Below are positions 8,010-16,388 of a stretch of DNA of 64,000 bases, piece after piece. Source of the stretch: Microgenomates group bacterium GW2011_GWC1_46_15 (GTDB lineage: Bacteria; Patescibacteria; Microgenomatia; UBA1400; UBA12028); NCBI GenBank assembly GCA_001002285.1, contig LCLX01000001.1:1-64000 (forward strand), written 5' to 3'. The position numbers and the translations under genes were made by a program. Within the stretch, counting starts at the first letter, position 1. Every line of letters begins with the position of its first letter. The notes below the pieces were generated by a model, which did no database searches, was not told the origin of the DNA, and saw nothing but the letters and a program-made list of their open reading frames with translations.

Positions 8010-10649
8010 TCACTCTCGAGCAACTTCAACAGCCATGTACTGGTGCGTGTCCATCGCGGTATCAAACTGAATAATGTTCCCTACCACCGCACCTTCCGGC
8101 GCAACAACCACCGCTTGCAGTGGTTTCTGCACTTGCAGAGAAAGCGAGGCGGGATAGGCATCGCTTCCGGGCTGACGTTGGAGAAAGAGCGCGTATGACG
8201 TAATTTTGGACGTAGTAAGTTGCGTGGTGTAACTCACCGTCACCGTCGTGGTCTTCCCCACCGGAATATCCAGAGGAAATCCAATAACACGCTTTCCAAA
8301 CTCACTGTCCTGCGTAATGGCCGAAGCAGAAAGCGGTTTTTGGTCAATCACGATATTTGTGAGCTGAGTAAAATCAGGAACATACAGGCGGATGTAATCT
8401 CTATACGGGCCCGCCGGCCAAGCCGACGACGGCGCGCCATTGGTAAACCGCATCGTGTGCGTATGAATCGCAGCATTTTCCGTCAAGATGACGGAGTGGT
8501 TCATAGACCGTTTTACATAAAAATTCGCACGGTTTACCCCGACATTGGTGTCTACATGAAAAACCGTATCAACAAAGCATGGATACTGCGCAAACTGCGG
8601 CGGGCACGGCGGAGTTGCCACTGCCCCACTCCACCCAAGCAGGGCAAACGTTTGTTGAATGTCGCTATCGTTTACCGCAAGTAATGTGTCGCTCGTTTCT
8701 AGTGTTTTTAAAAGCGCCGTTCCAAGTTTTTCCGCAGGCTCAACATCGCGCACTACCTGCACCGCTGAAAAAATTGTGCTGGAAAGCGCGGTTAAGTACT
8801 CCCGCTTTTTTGTGCCCGTGAGCGAAAGAGACAACTCACTTCTGTTCTGCAGGCGTTCAAAAATGTTCTCAACAGAAACCGACTCGTTATCATAGTCCGC
8901 GACACGAACCGGCCTAATCGCCCGGAGTATTTCTTGTAGCGTATTCGCGTTAATTCCGATTACCCCGTCTATCTTTACCCCCAGTTCTTTCTCGATAAAC
9001 CATAGTGATTGGCGCGCGGTTTTTGGAAAGTCCGGACTCCAGTTGCTGTCGCGGAAGTACCACTGTTTTTCTGAAAGATATTTTTGCAAGTCGGCCGGCG
9101 GCTCAACTTTGCCATTAAGCAGGGTGTCGGCGGCATACGAATCTTGGACTTGAACGTCCAACAACTTTCCTTTGTCAAACGTAACAAGTGCAAAACTGCC
9201 GATAAATCCGCCCGTTGGGCGTAGTTCCAGCGGGTTTTGAATTAACACAAGGTATGTTTTTTTCTGTTGAGTTCCGAACATCTGCGCGACCGCAGGGAGC
9301 GCATGATCAATCGAAATGGTGTCTTTCCGCAACTCCATGAGCTTTTTCTGCAGCGCCTGATATGTTTTATCATCCTCAAAAAGTGTGTTTTGTTTTGCGC
9401 GTGAAAGTTCAGCAGAAAACTGCGCAAGTTGCTTCTCGACGTACTCCGTGTCGCTCTGCACTTGGTTTACGTGTGCAAATGGCTGTTCATTCCCAGATGA
9501 CACTACTTGAATAAATATATTCGCAAGCGATTGAGAGAGTTGCGCGCTCGACTGCATCGCCGCCGCCCCCTTCTCTAAGATTTGAATAAGTTGTTCTGTG
9601 TCTTCAACAACATCTTCTTTTCCAAAAAGTGAGTACAATGGGGTAACGACTGGCCGCACTACCTGAAATACGATAGCCCTTCTTTGCAAAGCAGATGTTT
9701 CTTTTTTGATACTTCCCTGAGTAAGGGCGTCGGAAAACAGGACCGCCTGCGTTCCTCGAAGCGACGCCTGAATCCCCTTTTTAATGTACTCAAAAAGCAG
9801 CGTTACGCTTAAAAGAAATATTCCCGCTATGGTGAGTGAAAAAAGAATAATTTTTGCTTCTTTATTGAGGTAACGAAATAATGGTTTATGCCTAGTGGCC
9901 TGGTCTGAGCGGCGCTGTGGTGAGCTTGGTTGTGGGGACATAGACGGCGCAGGCGCTTGGCGGTTCTTCTGAAACAGTGCAAATAGTACGCGCTCTTTTT
10001 CGTGCTCTTCGTGATCGCTTTCAGATTGAGATTGGGGCTGAACTTGCGGCGCCGTTTTTATTTTTATCTGCGGGACTTGCCGACGCACCGTCCCCCGGAC
10101 TTCAAACTCTGTTGGAAGGTGCGAAAAAAGCGAGTACGTCTTGGAAACTGGAATAACAATCTTTTTTTTCTGCGCAGCTTCATCGCGCGCTTCTTGGCCA
10201 GTTTTTGTTGTGATCCGAACCTCTCCCCTCTTTTTTCTCCCATTCAAGATTTGATCAAGTACTGTGCGGATATTTTCAGGACTTACTTCAAACACATCCA
10301 CAATCATGACAAGCGACTGCTTTGCTATTTTTTTTATCTCTTCCTGGCTAGACTCAAAAACGTTCTCTGAAATAAGGAGAAAACATGGGCTCCCCCACTC
10401 TTTTCCTTTTTGTATTGCGAGCGCAAGTGTCTCGGCAGTCCCTTTCCCCCATCGGTCAGCGGAAAAAACCACCGCGTATGGCGTTCCCTTGGGAGGAAAC
10501 CGGGAAAATTCGTGCGCGAATCTCCCCTCGTACTCTGGATTTTGTATTCCAACGTGGCGTACAAGCGTTTCCACAAACACGCTCTTCTCACCGAAAAAGA
10601 TAACGGGGATACTCTCCTGAAGTGTTTCTGTAATAAAGCGTCGTGGCAT
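8010..10649 (-). CDS. DUF4012 domain-containing membrane protein (879 aa)
   Basis: This large envelope protein has three parts. Residues 1-140 form a cytoplasmic alpha/beta domain that I cannot assign. A charged and Gln/Pro-rich linker follows, then one membrane helix at about 265-286. The extracellular part contains the DUF4012 core, with NPLELRPTGGFIGSFALVTF and the downstream WYFRDSNWSPDFPKTARQSLWF, followed by a beta-rich C-terminal domain. DUF4012 proteins are common in CPR and Gram-positive bacteria and are suspected to act on the envelope; the activity is unknown. No good ribosome site is seen. The 171 bases between this start and rnhA (10650-10820) contain no gene or clear terminator. 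Confidence 0.85.
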   Translation of the reverse strand: MPRRFITETLQESIPVIFFGEKSVFVETLVRHVGIQNPEYEGRFAHEFSRFPPKGTPYAVVFSADRWGKGTAETLALAIQKGKEWGSPCFLLISENVFESSQEEIKKIAKQSLVMIVDVFEVSPENIRTVLDQILNGRKKRGEVRITTKTGQEARDEAAQKKKIVIPVSKTYSLFSHLPTEFEVRGTVRRQVPQIKIKTAPQVQPQSQSESDHEEHEKERVLFALFQKNRQAPAPSMSPQPSSPQRRSDQATRHKPLFRYLNKEAKIILFSLTIAGIFLLSVTLLFEYIKKGIQASLRGTQAVLFSDALTQGSIKKETSALQRRAIVFQVVRPVVTPLYSLFGKEDVVEDTEQLIQILEKGAAAMQSSAQLSQSLANIFIQVVSSGNEQPFAHVNQVQSDTEYVEKQLAQFSAELSRAKQNTLFEDDKTYQALQKKLMELRKDTISIDHALPAVAQMFGTQQKKTYLVLIQNPLELRPTGGFIGSFALVTFDKGKLLDVQVQDSYAADTLLNGKVEPPADLQKYLSEKQWYFRDSNWSPDFPKTARQSLWFIEKELGVKIDGVIGINANTLQEILRAIRPVRVADYDNESVSVENIFERLQNRSELSLSLTGTKKREYLTALSSTIFSAVQVVRDVEPAEKLGTALLKTLETSDTLLAVNDSDIQQTFALLGWSGAVATPPCPPQFAQYPCFVDTVFHVDTNVGVNRANFYVKRSMNHSVILTENAAIHTHTMRFTNGAPSSAWPAGPYRDYIRLYVPDFTQLTNIVIDQKPLSASAITQDSEFGKRVIGFPLDIPVGKTTTVTVSYTTQLTTSKITSYALFLQRQPGSDAYPASLSLQVQKPLQAVVVAPEGAVVGNIIQFDTAMDTHQYMAVEVARE

Positions 10650-10820
10650 GGCGGGCAGTCCTCTCCCCCTATCCTACTTCACCCTGACATTGGGTTCAAG
10701 ATTAACGCCTGGAACGCTTCCCTTCATGAAGATTCTTTAAAAATTCCAACATAACGACGTTGAGTTTTCACGTTTTTGCTTTACCCATGTTTTGAGAGAT
10801 ATATTCTACTTGTGTGAGGA

Positions 10821-11279
10821 TTATCGTGATGTAATCTCTGCGTCAAGCGCGGCATTCACCAATGCGTCAGCCCGTGCGTTTTTATCGCGGGGAATATGCG
10901 TGAATATATATGACAGTTTTAACGAGTCAAGAATGATGTGGATTTTCCTCACATACTCGAGAATGTGTGGTTGTTTTACTTTATATGTCCCGCTCATTTG
11001 TTGAACGACTAAAAGGGAGTCGAGAAAAAATTGAATCCTTGTTGGTTTCTCCTTCCCAGAGGAAAGCGGGGAAGTGGGGGAACGGGAAAGCCATGTTGAT
11101 GCCTGAAGAAGCGCTTCATACTCTGCGGTATTATTGGTTGTTTGGCCAATATACAAACTTATTTCAAAAAGCGTTTTTCCTTGAAATTCTCCATGGACTC
11201 CTATTGCGGCTGGCCCCGGATTTCCCCGGGCTCCACCATCAGTAAAAATTGTTAGTGTGGAATCACTTACTTTTTGCAT
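10821..11279 (-). CDS. rnhA: ribonuclease HI family protein
   Basis: RNase HI cleaves the RNA strand of RNA-DNA hybrids during primer removal and R-loop clearance. The 152-residue protein keeps the four acidic catalytic positions: Asp in FTDGGARGNPG, Glu in NNTAEYEAL, Asp in FFLDSLLVVQQM and Asp in DKNARADALVN. The ATG at 11279 is preferred to the TTG one codon upstream because GAGGGG lies a few bases before it. It is the last gene of the rpmH-rnpA-yidD-yidC-jag cluster and overlaps the end of jag by 17 bases. Confidence 0.92.
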   Translation of the reverse strand: MQKVSDSTLTIFTDGGARGNPGPAAIGVHGEFQGKTLFEISLYIGQTTNNTAEYEALLQASTWLSRSPTSPLSSGKEKPTRIQFFLDSLLVVQQMSGTYKVKQPHILEYVRKIHIILDSLKLSYIFTHIPRDKNARADALVNAALDAEITSR

Positions 11280-11724
11280 CAAGATTCCCCTCAGGAAACA
11301 CCGTGAGTCTTCTTTCTATTCCTTCGCCCTCTGACTGCGTAACAACACCGGCGTCTTTGAGTGCCATATGCACAAGCCGGCGTTCTTCAGGAGAGAGCTG
11401 GGGAAGTGTTTCTGGTTTTCCAGACTCTTTAACCCGCTCAGCAACCTCAAGCGCCATCTGTTGAACAGCGTCGCCCCGACGCACCTTGTACTCATTAATG
11501 TCAACCGAGATGCGTTTTTCTCCCAATTGGTCGCGGAACGTTGTCGCGACAATGCGCTGAAGGCCGGTGAGCGTTTCACCACGGCGGCCAATAAACATCC
11601 CAGAGTCTTCCTCTGGGACGCGAATTGTTGCTTTAATGGTCTGCTCGTCTTCTTCTATGGTAATTTCTGCGTTTTCACACCCCATGTGGGCGAGTGCCTG
11701 TTCCAGATAATCTTGAATCGTCAT
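11263..11724 (-). CDS. jag: Jag/KhpB RNA-binding protein (KH and R3H domains)
   Basis: This cytoplasmic RNA-binding protein is usually encoded next to yidC and has been linked to cell elongation and division in Gram-positive bacteria. The KH domain includes GMFIGRRGETLTGLQ near residue 45, and the R3H domain includes SPEERRLVHMAL near residue 112. The N-terminal Jag-N domain found in longer homologs is absent, as in several compact genomes. An AAGGAGA ribosome site precedes the ATG, which overlaps the yidC stop as ATGA. Confidence 0.93.
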   Translation of the reverse strand: MTIQDYLEQALAHMGCENAEITIEEDEQTIKATIRVPEEDSGMFIGRRGETLTGLQRIVATTFRDQLGEKRISVDINEYKVRRGDAVQQMALEVAERVKESGKPETLPQLSPEERRLVHMALKDAGVVTQSEGEGIERRLTVFPEGNLDAKSK

Positions 11725-12488
11725 GCCGTCTCCTTTTTTGCGCGTACAAATATTTTATTCCAATACATCTTGAGTCCACCTGGGCCAGAAACAAGCCATT
11801 GCTGGCCAATGCTAAACACTGTACTTGCAACCCAATACACTGCGAGACCAGCGGGGAACTTGAGCGCTGCAAACGCCGTCATAAAGGGAATCATAAACAC
11901 CATTTGCTTCTGAATAGACTCCGCCATGTCTTGCGCGTTTCCTTCTTTTTTATTTGCTTCTTTCAGCTTTTTTGACTTTGCATCATCTGGAATGAGGTCG
12001 TGTGACTCGACGCCAGGCAAAACCATCACTGACAATATCAACTGTGTAAGTCCTGCGAGGACGGGGAGAATATATGTGTGGTCTGGTTTCGCTAAATCAA
12101 TAGTAAAAAACATTGTGTTGATTGTTACACCGTTTACTTGCGGAGTATTAAGAAATGTATTGAGCCCTTGATAAAGAATAATGAGCGCGGCAAACTGAAG
12201 AATAAACGGCAAACAGCCCGCGAGGGGGTTGACGTTGTGTTCTTGATAGAGTTTTAACTGTTCTTGCTGAAGTTTTGTCTTATCTCCCCCATGAAGCGTT
12301 TTAAGTTCGTCTAGGTGCGGCTTGAGTTCCTGCATTTTTTTCTGTGTTTTCATGGTTGGAATAGAGAGGGGGGCGAGGATGCCGCGCAAAATCAGTGTAA
12401 AAAGAATAATGGCAAACCCAAAGTTTCCGCCAGAGAGTTGGTAGAGATAGACAAGAAAATGGAGAATTGGTGCCGTGATTTGTTCCAT
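11721..12488 (-). CDS. yidC: membrane protein insertase YidC
   Basis: YidC/Oxa1 inserts proteins into the cytoplasmic membrane alone or with SecYEG. The 255-residue protein is the short Gram-positive-like form without the large periplasmic domain. Hydrophobic segments occur at about 18-38, 92-112, 142-160, 192-212 and 214-232. The conserved Arg of the hydrophilic groove is in LILRGILAPLS. A basic cytoplasmic hairpin (MKTQKKMQELKPHLDELK) follows the first helix. The C-terminal tail is basic. It sits between yidD and jag in the standard order. Confidence 0.94.
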   Translation of the reverse strand: MEQITAPILHFLVYLYQLSGGNFGFAIILFTLILRGILAPLSIPTMKTQKKMQELKPHLDELKTLHGGDKTKLQQEQLKLYQEHNVNPLAGCLPFILQFAALIILYQGLNTFLNTPQVNGVTINTMFFTIDLAKPDHTYILPVLAGLTQLILSVMVLPGVESHDLIPDDAKSKKLKEANKKEGNAQDMAESIQKQMVFMIPFMTAFAALKFPAGLAVYWVASTVFSIGQQWLVSGPGGLKMYWNKIFVRAKKETA

Positions 12489-12522
12489 ATGTCGCGCGAA
12501 CGAATATACGTATGATCTGTAT

Positions 12523-12762
12523 TTATGATCTACACGAGAGAATGCGTTTCATTCCCATCAATAATCCCCGCATTGTACCATATTTTTGAATGCTTCTTGC
12601 CGCATACTCACTGCAGGTGGGGGAGTGGATACACTCCGGCGCGCGACCAAACGCCGTTTTTTCCATAGACCGAAATACTGGGTACACTGCCCGATAGGCA
12701 TTAACGAGTCCTATCGCGCATTTCTGTGAGAAGGTGAGTGATGGTGCGCTCGAGTGAGTCAT
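12523..12762 (-). CDS. yidD: membrane protein insertion efficiency factor YidD, short C-terminus
   Basis: YidD is a small membrane-associated helper of YidC. The signature CIHSPTCSEYAARSIQKYG is clear near residues 44-62, followed by GLLMGMKRILSC. The protein stops just after this Cys (SCRS), whereas most YidD proteins continue with a Gly/Asp/Pro-rich tail (GGYDPVP type). The stop at 12523 is clean, so this is either a natural short form or a truncation. The gene overlaps the end of rnpA by 62 bases. Confidence 0.88.
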   Translation of the reverse strand: MTHSSAPSLTFSQKCAIGLVNAYRAVYPVFRSMEKTAFGRAPECIHSPTCSEYAARSIQKYGTMRGLLMGMKRILSCRS

Positions 12763-13045
12763 GCGTTTCTCCTGCTTTATGAATAATAATAATACACTCT
12801 TTGCCTTGTATTTCGGTGGCGTTATTAATAATTTTTTCTTGAATAATCGCGCTCACGATTCTTTTGAGAAGATTGCGCCCTGTTGCTTTTCTTACCACAG
12901 TCGCCGGAACAATAACAGCGGCGCGCGGTGTCTTATCTTGAGATTTTCTCCAATAGAGTCCTACTCCGCGCAGTGATACCCGCTTTGCCTGAGGAAAAAA
13001 TTTCTTTTCTTTGCGGAGGTGAAGGCGATTCTGTTGAGGAAGCAT
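12701..13045 (-). CDS. rnpA: ribonuclease P protein component
   Basis: RnpA binds the RNase P RNA, which trims the 5' ends of tRNA precursors. The start MLPQQNRLHLRKEKKF matches the usual family start, and the RNR-like motif appears as VVRKATGRNLLKRIVSAII near residue 70. At 114 residues the length is normal. It begins 8 bases after the rpmH stop and overlaps yidD. The RNA partner (rnpB) was not found in this window. Confidence 0.93.
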   Translation of the reverse strand: MLPQQNRLHLRKEKKFFPQAKRVSLRGVGLYWRKSQDKTPRAAVIVPATVVRKATGRNLLKRIVSAIIQEKIINNATEIQGKECIIIIHKAGETHDSLERTITHLLTEMRDRTR

Positions 13046-13053
13046 GCGGTGCG

Positions 13054-13197
13054 CTACACAGTCAGCGTTTTTCTACCTTTTTGTCTGCGCCTTGCCAAGA
13101 CCTTGCGGCCATCTTTTGTCTGCATGCGCTTGCGGAATCCGTGCGTGCGGGTCCGTTTCTTTTTCTTTGGTTGCCATGTGCGAAATGTTTTTGCCAT
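13054..13197 (-). CDS. rpmH: 50S ribosomal protein L34
   Basis: This 47-residue ribosomal protein is read directly from the minus strand. It begins MAKTFRTWQPKKKKRTRTH and ends GRKTLTV, with the family motif HGFRKRMQTKDGRKVLARRR. It is the first gene of the cluster running to rnhA. TATAAT at 13209-13204 lies exactly six bases before the ATG, with no room for a ribosome site, so the transcript probably begins on the start codon. Confidence 0.95.
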   Translation of the reverse strand: MAKTFRTWQPKKKKRTRTHGFRKRMQTKDGRKVLARRRQKGRKTLTV

Positions 13198-13203
13198 GTG
13201 GGC

Positions 13204-13209
13204 ATTATA
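13204..13209 (-). promoter_or_regulatory. rpmH -10 element (leaderless)
   Basis: This is a perfect TATAAT on the minus strand followed by six bases (GCCCAC) and the rpmH ATG. The predicted transcription start is the A of the start codon. No clear -35 is seen. Confidence 0.8.
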
Positions 13210-13264
13210 TCAGGAAAAGCCGAGAGTACAACGTCACCGCCCTCTGTTTCTTTATGTTCTTTAG

Positions 13265-13336
13265 TTATCCACATCATCATTTTTAACAAATGTGTTTTTT
13301 AGTCCGTCTTTTTTCCTACTTGTAAAATGTGGATAA
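13265..13336. promoter_or_regulatory. DnaA boxes upstream of dnaA
   Basis: Two perfect DnaA boxes face each other in the rpmH-dnaA gap: TTATCCACA at 13265-13273 and TGTGGATAA at 13328-13336. They probably give DnaA autoregulation of dnaA and may form a second origin subregion, as in Bacillus. The rest of the 259-base gap holds the two divergent promoter regions. Confidence 0.8.
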
Positions 13337-13456
13337 CTGCATATAAGATTGGTGGACGTTTCCCCGCCCAAAAACTCTATTGCGTATATCCACGCAGTTC
13401 TGTCACCAAACGCTGCCCAATTCCGCCCGCCAACGTTACACATAAAAGGCGCTCAT

Positions 13457-14923
13457 ATGACCATGATGACTCCACAAGAACTCTGGGAAAAATCCCGCCC
13501 ACCACTTGAAGACGCTCTCTCAAAAAGGATGTATACTTTTTGGTTTAGTACAACAGAACTTACCGAAATCCGTGAAGTCGGAGAAGACCGCGCGATCGGT
13601 GTTATTAGCGGCTCAAGCGTTTTTCATCTTAGTAATGTTGAAAATAAATACTACGCGCACATTAAGGAAGTGTTTGACAAACTTACGGGGAAAAAATTTG
13701 AACTTCAGTTCGCCATTAAGCGGGGAGTGAAAAAACAGAAGAGCATTGCTGGGGGAACGGGGAAGGGTTCATCAAAGAAAAATCCTCAAGAAGAGTTCCC
13801 CAACCTTTTTTCGCAGGAAAATCAGCGCATTGAAGGATCTCAAGAAAAAGGTAAAACATTTCCCACCTCGTTTACGTTTGCCCTGCAAAAGGCTGGCCTT
13901 CGCGAAGACTACGCATTTGAAACGCTCGCTGTTTCTTCAAGTAATGAAATGGCACACGCCGCCGCGGTCGCGGTGTCACAAAATCCCGGAACCGCATACA
14001 ACCCGCTTTTCCTTTACGGCGGGGTGGGGGTGGGGAAAACCCACCTTATGCAAGCAATCGGCAATAATATTTTGAGGAAAAATCCACAAACGCCCATTGC
14101 ATATATTACGGGCGAGCAGTTTACAAACGAAATCGTCGCGGCAATTCAGCAAAAGCGCACGATTGATCTCAAGAAAAAGTTCCGCAACTATAAGGTACTC
14201 CTTGTTGATGACGTGCAGTTTATCGCAGGGAAAAACACCGTGCAGGAAGAGTTTTTCCACACGTTCAACGCGATCACACCGGCGGGGGGACAAATTATTT
14301 TGACTTCAGACCGCCCACCACACGAAATCATGTTGCTTGAAGACCGGTTACGTTCGCGGTTCGAGGCCGGGCTTATTGTTGATATTCAGCAGCCCTCGTT
14401 TGAACTCCGCACCGCCATTTTGCTCATCAAGGCTAAAAAACTCGAGCTCGACCTTCCTATGGATGTGGCACAGCGGATTGCTTCGGCGATTGAAAGCACC
14501 CGGAGGCTCGAGGGAATCCTTATTAAACTCCACTCTGAACACACTCTTTTTAAAAAACCCATCTCTATTGAGCTTGTGGAGGAAATTTTGGGGAAAATCG
14601 AGAAAGTTGAGTTTCCAAAACAAGATATTAAGCCCGCAGAAGTATTAAAAACGGTTGCCGCGCAGTTCCATCTCACAACAAATAGCCTCAAGGGGCCGTC
14701 CCGAGTTAAAAATCTCGTTGAAGCTCGGCATATTGCGATGTATATTCTCCGGTATGATCTCGGGGTAACCCTCGATCAAATCGGTCTTTTGTTTAATGGG
14801 CGGGACCACTCCAGCATTATTCATGCAACCGAAAAAATTAAGGCTACTATTATAGAAAATGAGGAGCTCCGCACTCGGGTAAACGCGGTAAAAACAAGCC
14901 TGTCATTCCGCCAAGAGTCGTAG
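13457..14923 (+). CDS. dnaA: chromosomal replication initiator DnaA
   Basis: DnaA binds the origin and opens the DNA. From the ATG at 13457 the protein has 488 residues and all four domains. Domain I starts at TPQELWEKSRPPLEDAL. A Lys-rich linker follows. The AAA+ domain has Walker A GGVGVGKT at about 188-195 and Walker B VLLVDDVQF. The DNA-binding domain IV contains VEARHIAMYILRYDLG and FNGRDHSSIIHATEKI. An upstream in-frame start at 13349 would add 36 residues that do not look like DnaA, so it was rejected. Only a weak AAGG precedes the chosen ATG. Confidence 0.95.
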   Translation: MTMMTPQELWEKSRPPLEDALSKRMYTFWFSTTELTEIREVGEDRAIGVISGSSVFHLSNVENKYYAHIKEVFDKLTGKKFELQFAIKRGVKKQKSIAGGTGKGSSKKNPQEEFPNLFSQENQRIEGSQEKGKTFPTSFTFALQKAGLREDYAFETLAVSSSNEMAHAAAVAVSQNPGTAYNPLFLYGGVGVGKTHLMQAIGNNILRKNPQTPIAYITGEQFTNEIVAAIQQKRTIDLKKKFRNYKVLLVDDVQFIAGKNTVQEEFFHTFNAITPAGGQIILTSDRPPHEIMLLEDRLRSRFEAGLIVDIQQPSFELRTAILLIKAKKLELDLPMDVAQRIASAIESTRRLEGILIKLHSEHTLFKKPISIELVEEILGKIEKVEFPKQDIKPAEVLKTVAAQFHLTTNSLKGPSRVKNLVEARHIAMYILRYDLGVTLDQIGLLFNGRDHSSIIHATEKIKATIIENEELRTRVNAVKTSLSFRQES

Positions 14924-15273
14924 TCCTTTCCCACATTTCTAGACCACAATGGTAAAAAGATGTTGATATCTCTACTCCAATTGTGGGAACTGTGGACAAC
15001 CCCAACTGAGTTATCCACTTACCCACAAAATTGGGCGGTTATCCACAAAGTTATCCACAGTTTTCCACATAGTATTCAACACAAATATCTCCCGAATTAC
15101 TTGAAGGGCCGTCGATGAGTTATCCATTTACCCCCATTCCTACTACTAGTACTACTATTGTATATACGTTTAAGAAAGACACGAACAGCCCCTCCAGGAA
15201 CTCTCTTTAACAATCCTTCTCAAAACTATCGGTACTTCACAAACCTCCTTTACACGTTTACAATTCGGGCACG
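14924..15273. other. oriC, dnaA-dnaN intergenic region
   Basis: This 350-base gap contains no gene and has a clear cluster of DnaA boxes: TGTGGACAA 14991-14999, TTATCCACT 15011-15019, TTATCCACA 15039-15047 and 15051-15059, TTTTCCACA 15061-15069 and TTATCCATT 15120-15128. The last box is followed by a C-rich spacer (15129-15140), a DnaA-trio at 15141-15159 and a TATATA-containing stretch. The order box, GC-rich spacer, trio, AT-rich DNA matches the unwinding module known from Bacillus subtilis. The dnaN promoter region (TACAAT ending nine bases before its ATG) is at the right end. Confidence 0.88.
15141..15159 (+). promoter_or_regulatory. DnaA-trio unwinding element
   Basis: TACTACTAGTACTACTATT is a run of six three-base units, which on the complementary strand reads as repeated 3'-GAT-5' trios. 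It lies 12 bases after the DnaA box at 15120-15128. DnaA is known to bind such trios as single strands to open the origin. Confidence 0.75.
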
Positions 15274-16386
15274 ATGCAATTCACTATTCTCCAAGAAAAT
15301 CTTTTAAAGGCAACACAAGAAGTTCTTCGTTTCATTCCATCAAAAACACCGCTTCCGATTCTTTCATGTTTTCTTCTTGAGGTAAAAAGGGGGGAAATAT
15401 CCTTCTCCGCAACGGACTTGCAGACAGGGATCAAAGAAACCGTTGATGGAAAAGTGATGAGTACGGGGGCTACCGCGCTTCCAGCAAGAGTATTTGTCGA
15501 GTATATTTCTTCACTACCAGCCGGAACAATTGAAGTCGAAGAAAAAGATGCAGAGCTTCATATAACAGCGGGGAAAGCGTCAGCAGTGTTTCAAATATCT
15601 TCTCCAAAAGACTTTCCACAGTTCCCAGAAAAAGAAGGGGAGGATGTTGTTTTGCCGCGCGAAGCATTTCTCTCGATTATAGAAAAAGGAGGACTTGCCT
15701 CTGGTGTGGATGAAACGCGCCCCGTATTCTCATCGCTCTATATTGAAGGAAAAGACGGGGTATTGTGTGGGGTGAGCACCGACGGATACAGGTTGGCACG
15801 GAAAGAAGTAAAGATAAAAGGGTGGAAGTACGACGGCATCCTTTTGCCAACCAAAGCCGTCCGCGAAATTTCCCGCATCATTGACCGCCTGCACGTGGAA
15901 AGCGTTGGAATAAGCCTCTCTGCACGCTTAGGGCAAGTCTTTTTTACCGCCGGCGATTTATTTTGCAGTGTTCGGCTCATCGAAGCAAGTTTTCCGGACT
16001 ACGACACAATTATCCCAAAAGAATTCGGTGTTCAAATAAAGTTTCAGCGTGAAGAATTTTTGTCTGCACTCAAAACTGCGCTTGTATTTGGAAAAGAAAG
16101 TTCTGGAATTATTAAACTTTCCATTCAAAAGGACTCGTTGTTGATTACTGCATCATCAAACGCTGTTGGGAAAAATGAAACACAGGTTGATATAGAAAAA
16201 ATTACGGGAGAAAATGCAGAAATTGCGTTCAATGGGAAGTATCTTCAGGATTTACTGTCCGCGGTTACCGGCGAGACCGTGTGGTTTGGAATGAATGAGC
16301 CATTAAAGCCTGGAATGTTCAAAATTGAAGGTGAAGAAGGATTTGTGTATATCGTGATGCCGTTCCGTATGCAGGGGGAAAGTTAG
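15274..16386 (+). CDS. dnaN: DNA polymerase III beta sliding clamp
   Basis: The beta clamp encircles DNA and holds the replicative polymerase. The 370-residue protein has the normal three-domain length. Recognisable segments are RFIPSKTPLPILSCFLLEV near the N-terminus, VSTDGYRLARKEV in the middle and the C-terminal end YIVMPFRMQ, close to the usual VMPMRL ending. TACAAT lies nine bases before the ATG, giving a very short leader at most. It ends two bases from the convergent virB4 gene. Confidence 0.95.
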   Translation: MQFTILQENLLKATQEVLRFIPSKTPLPILSCFLLEVKRGEISFSATDLQTGIKETVDGKVMSTGATALPARVFVEYISSLPAGTIEVEEKDAELHITAGKASAVFQISSPKDFPQFPEKEGEDVVLPREAFLSIIEKGGLASGVDETRPVFSSLYIEGKDGVLCGVSTDGYRLARKEVKIKGWKYDGILLPTKAVREISRIIDRLHVESVGISLSARLGQVFFTAGDLFCSVRLIEASFPDYDTIIPKEFGVQIKFQREEFLSALKTALVFGKESSGIIKLSIQKDSLLITASSNAVGKNETQVDIEKITGENAEIAFNGKYLQDLLSAVTGETVWFGMNEPLKPGMFKIEGEEGFVYIVMPFRMQGES

Positions 16387-16388
16387 AT

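Noticed and set aside
7380..8198. Plus-strand ORF of 272 codons over rplY
   Set aside because: It is antisense to the clear L25 gene and the DUF4012 gene and has no family features.
13349..13456. Longer N-terminus for DnaA
   Set aside because: The extra 36 residues do not resemble domain I, which starts at TPQELWEKSR after the ATG at 13457.
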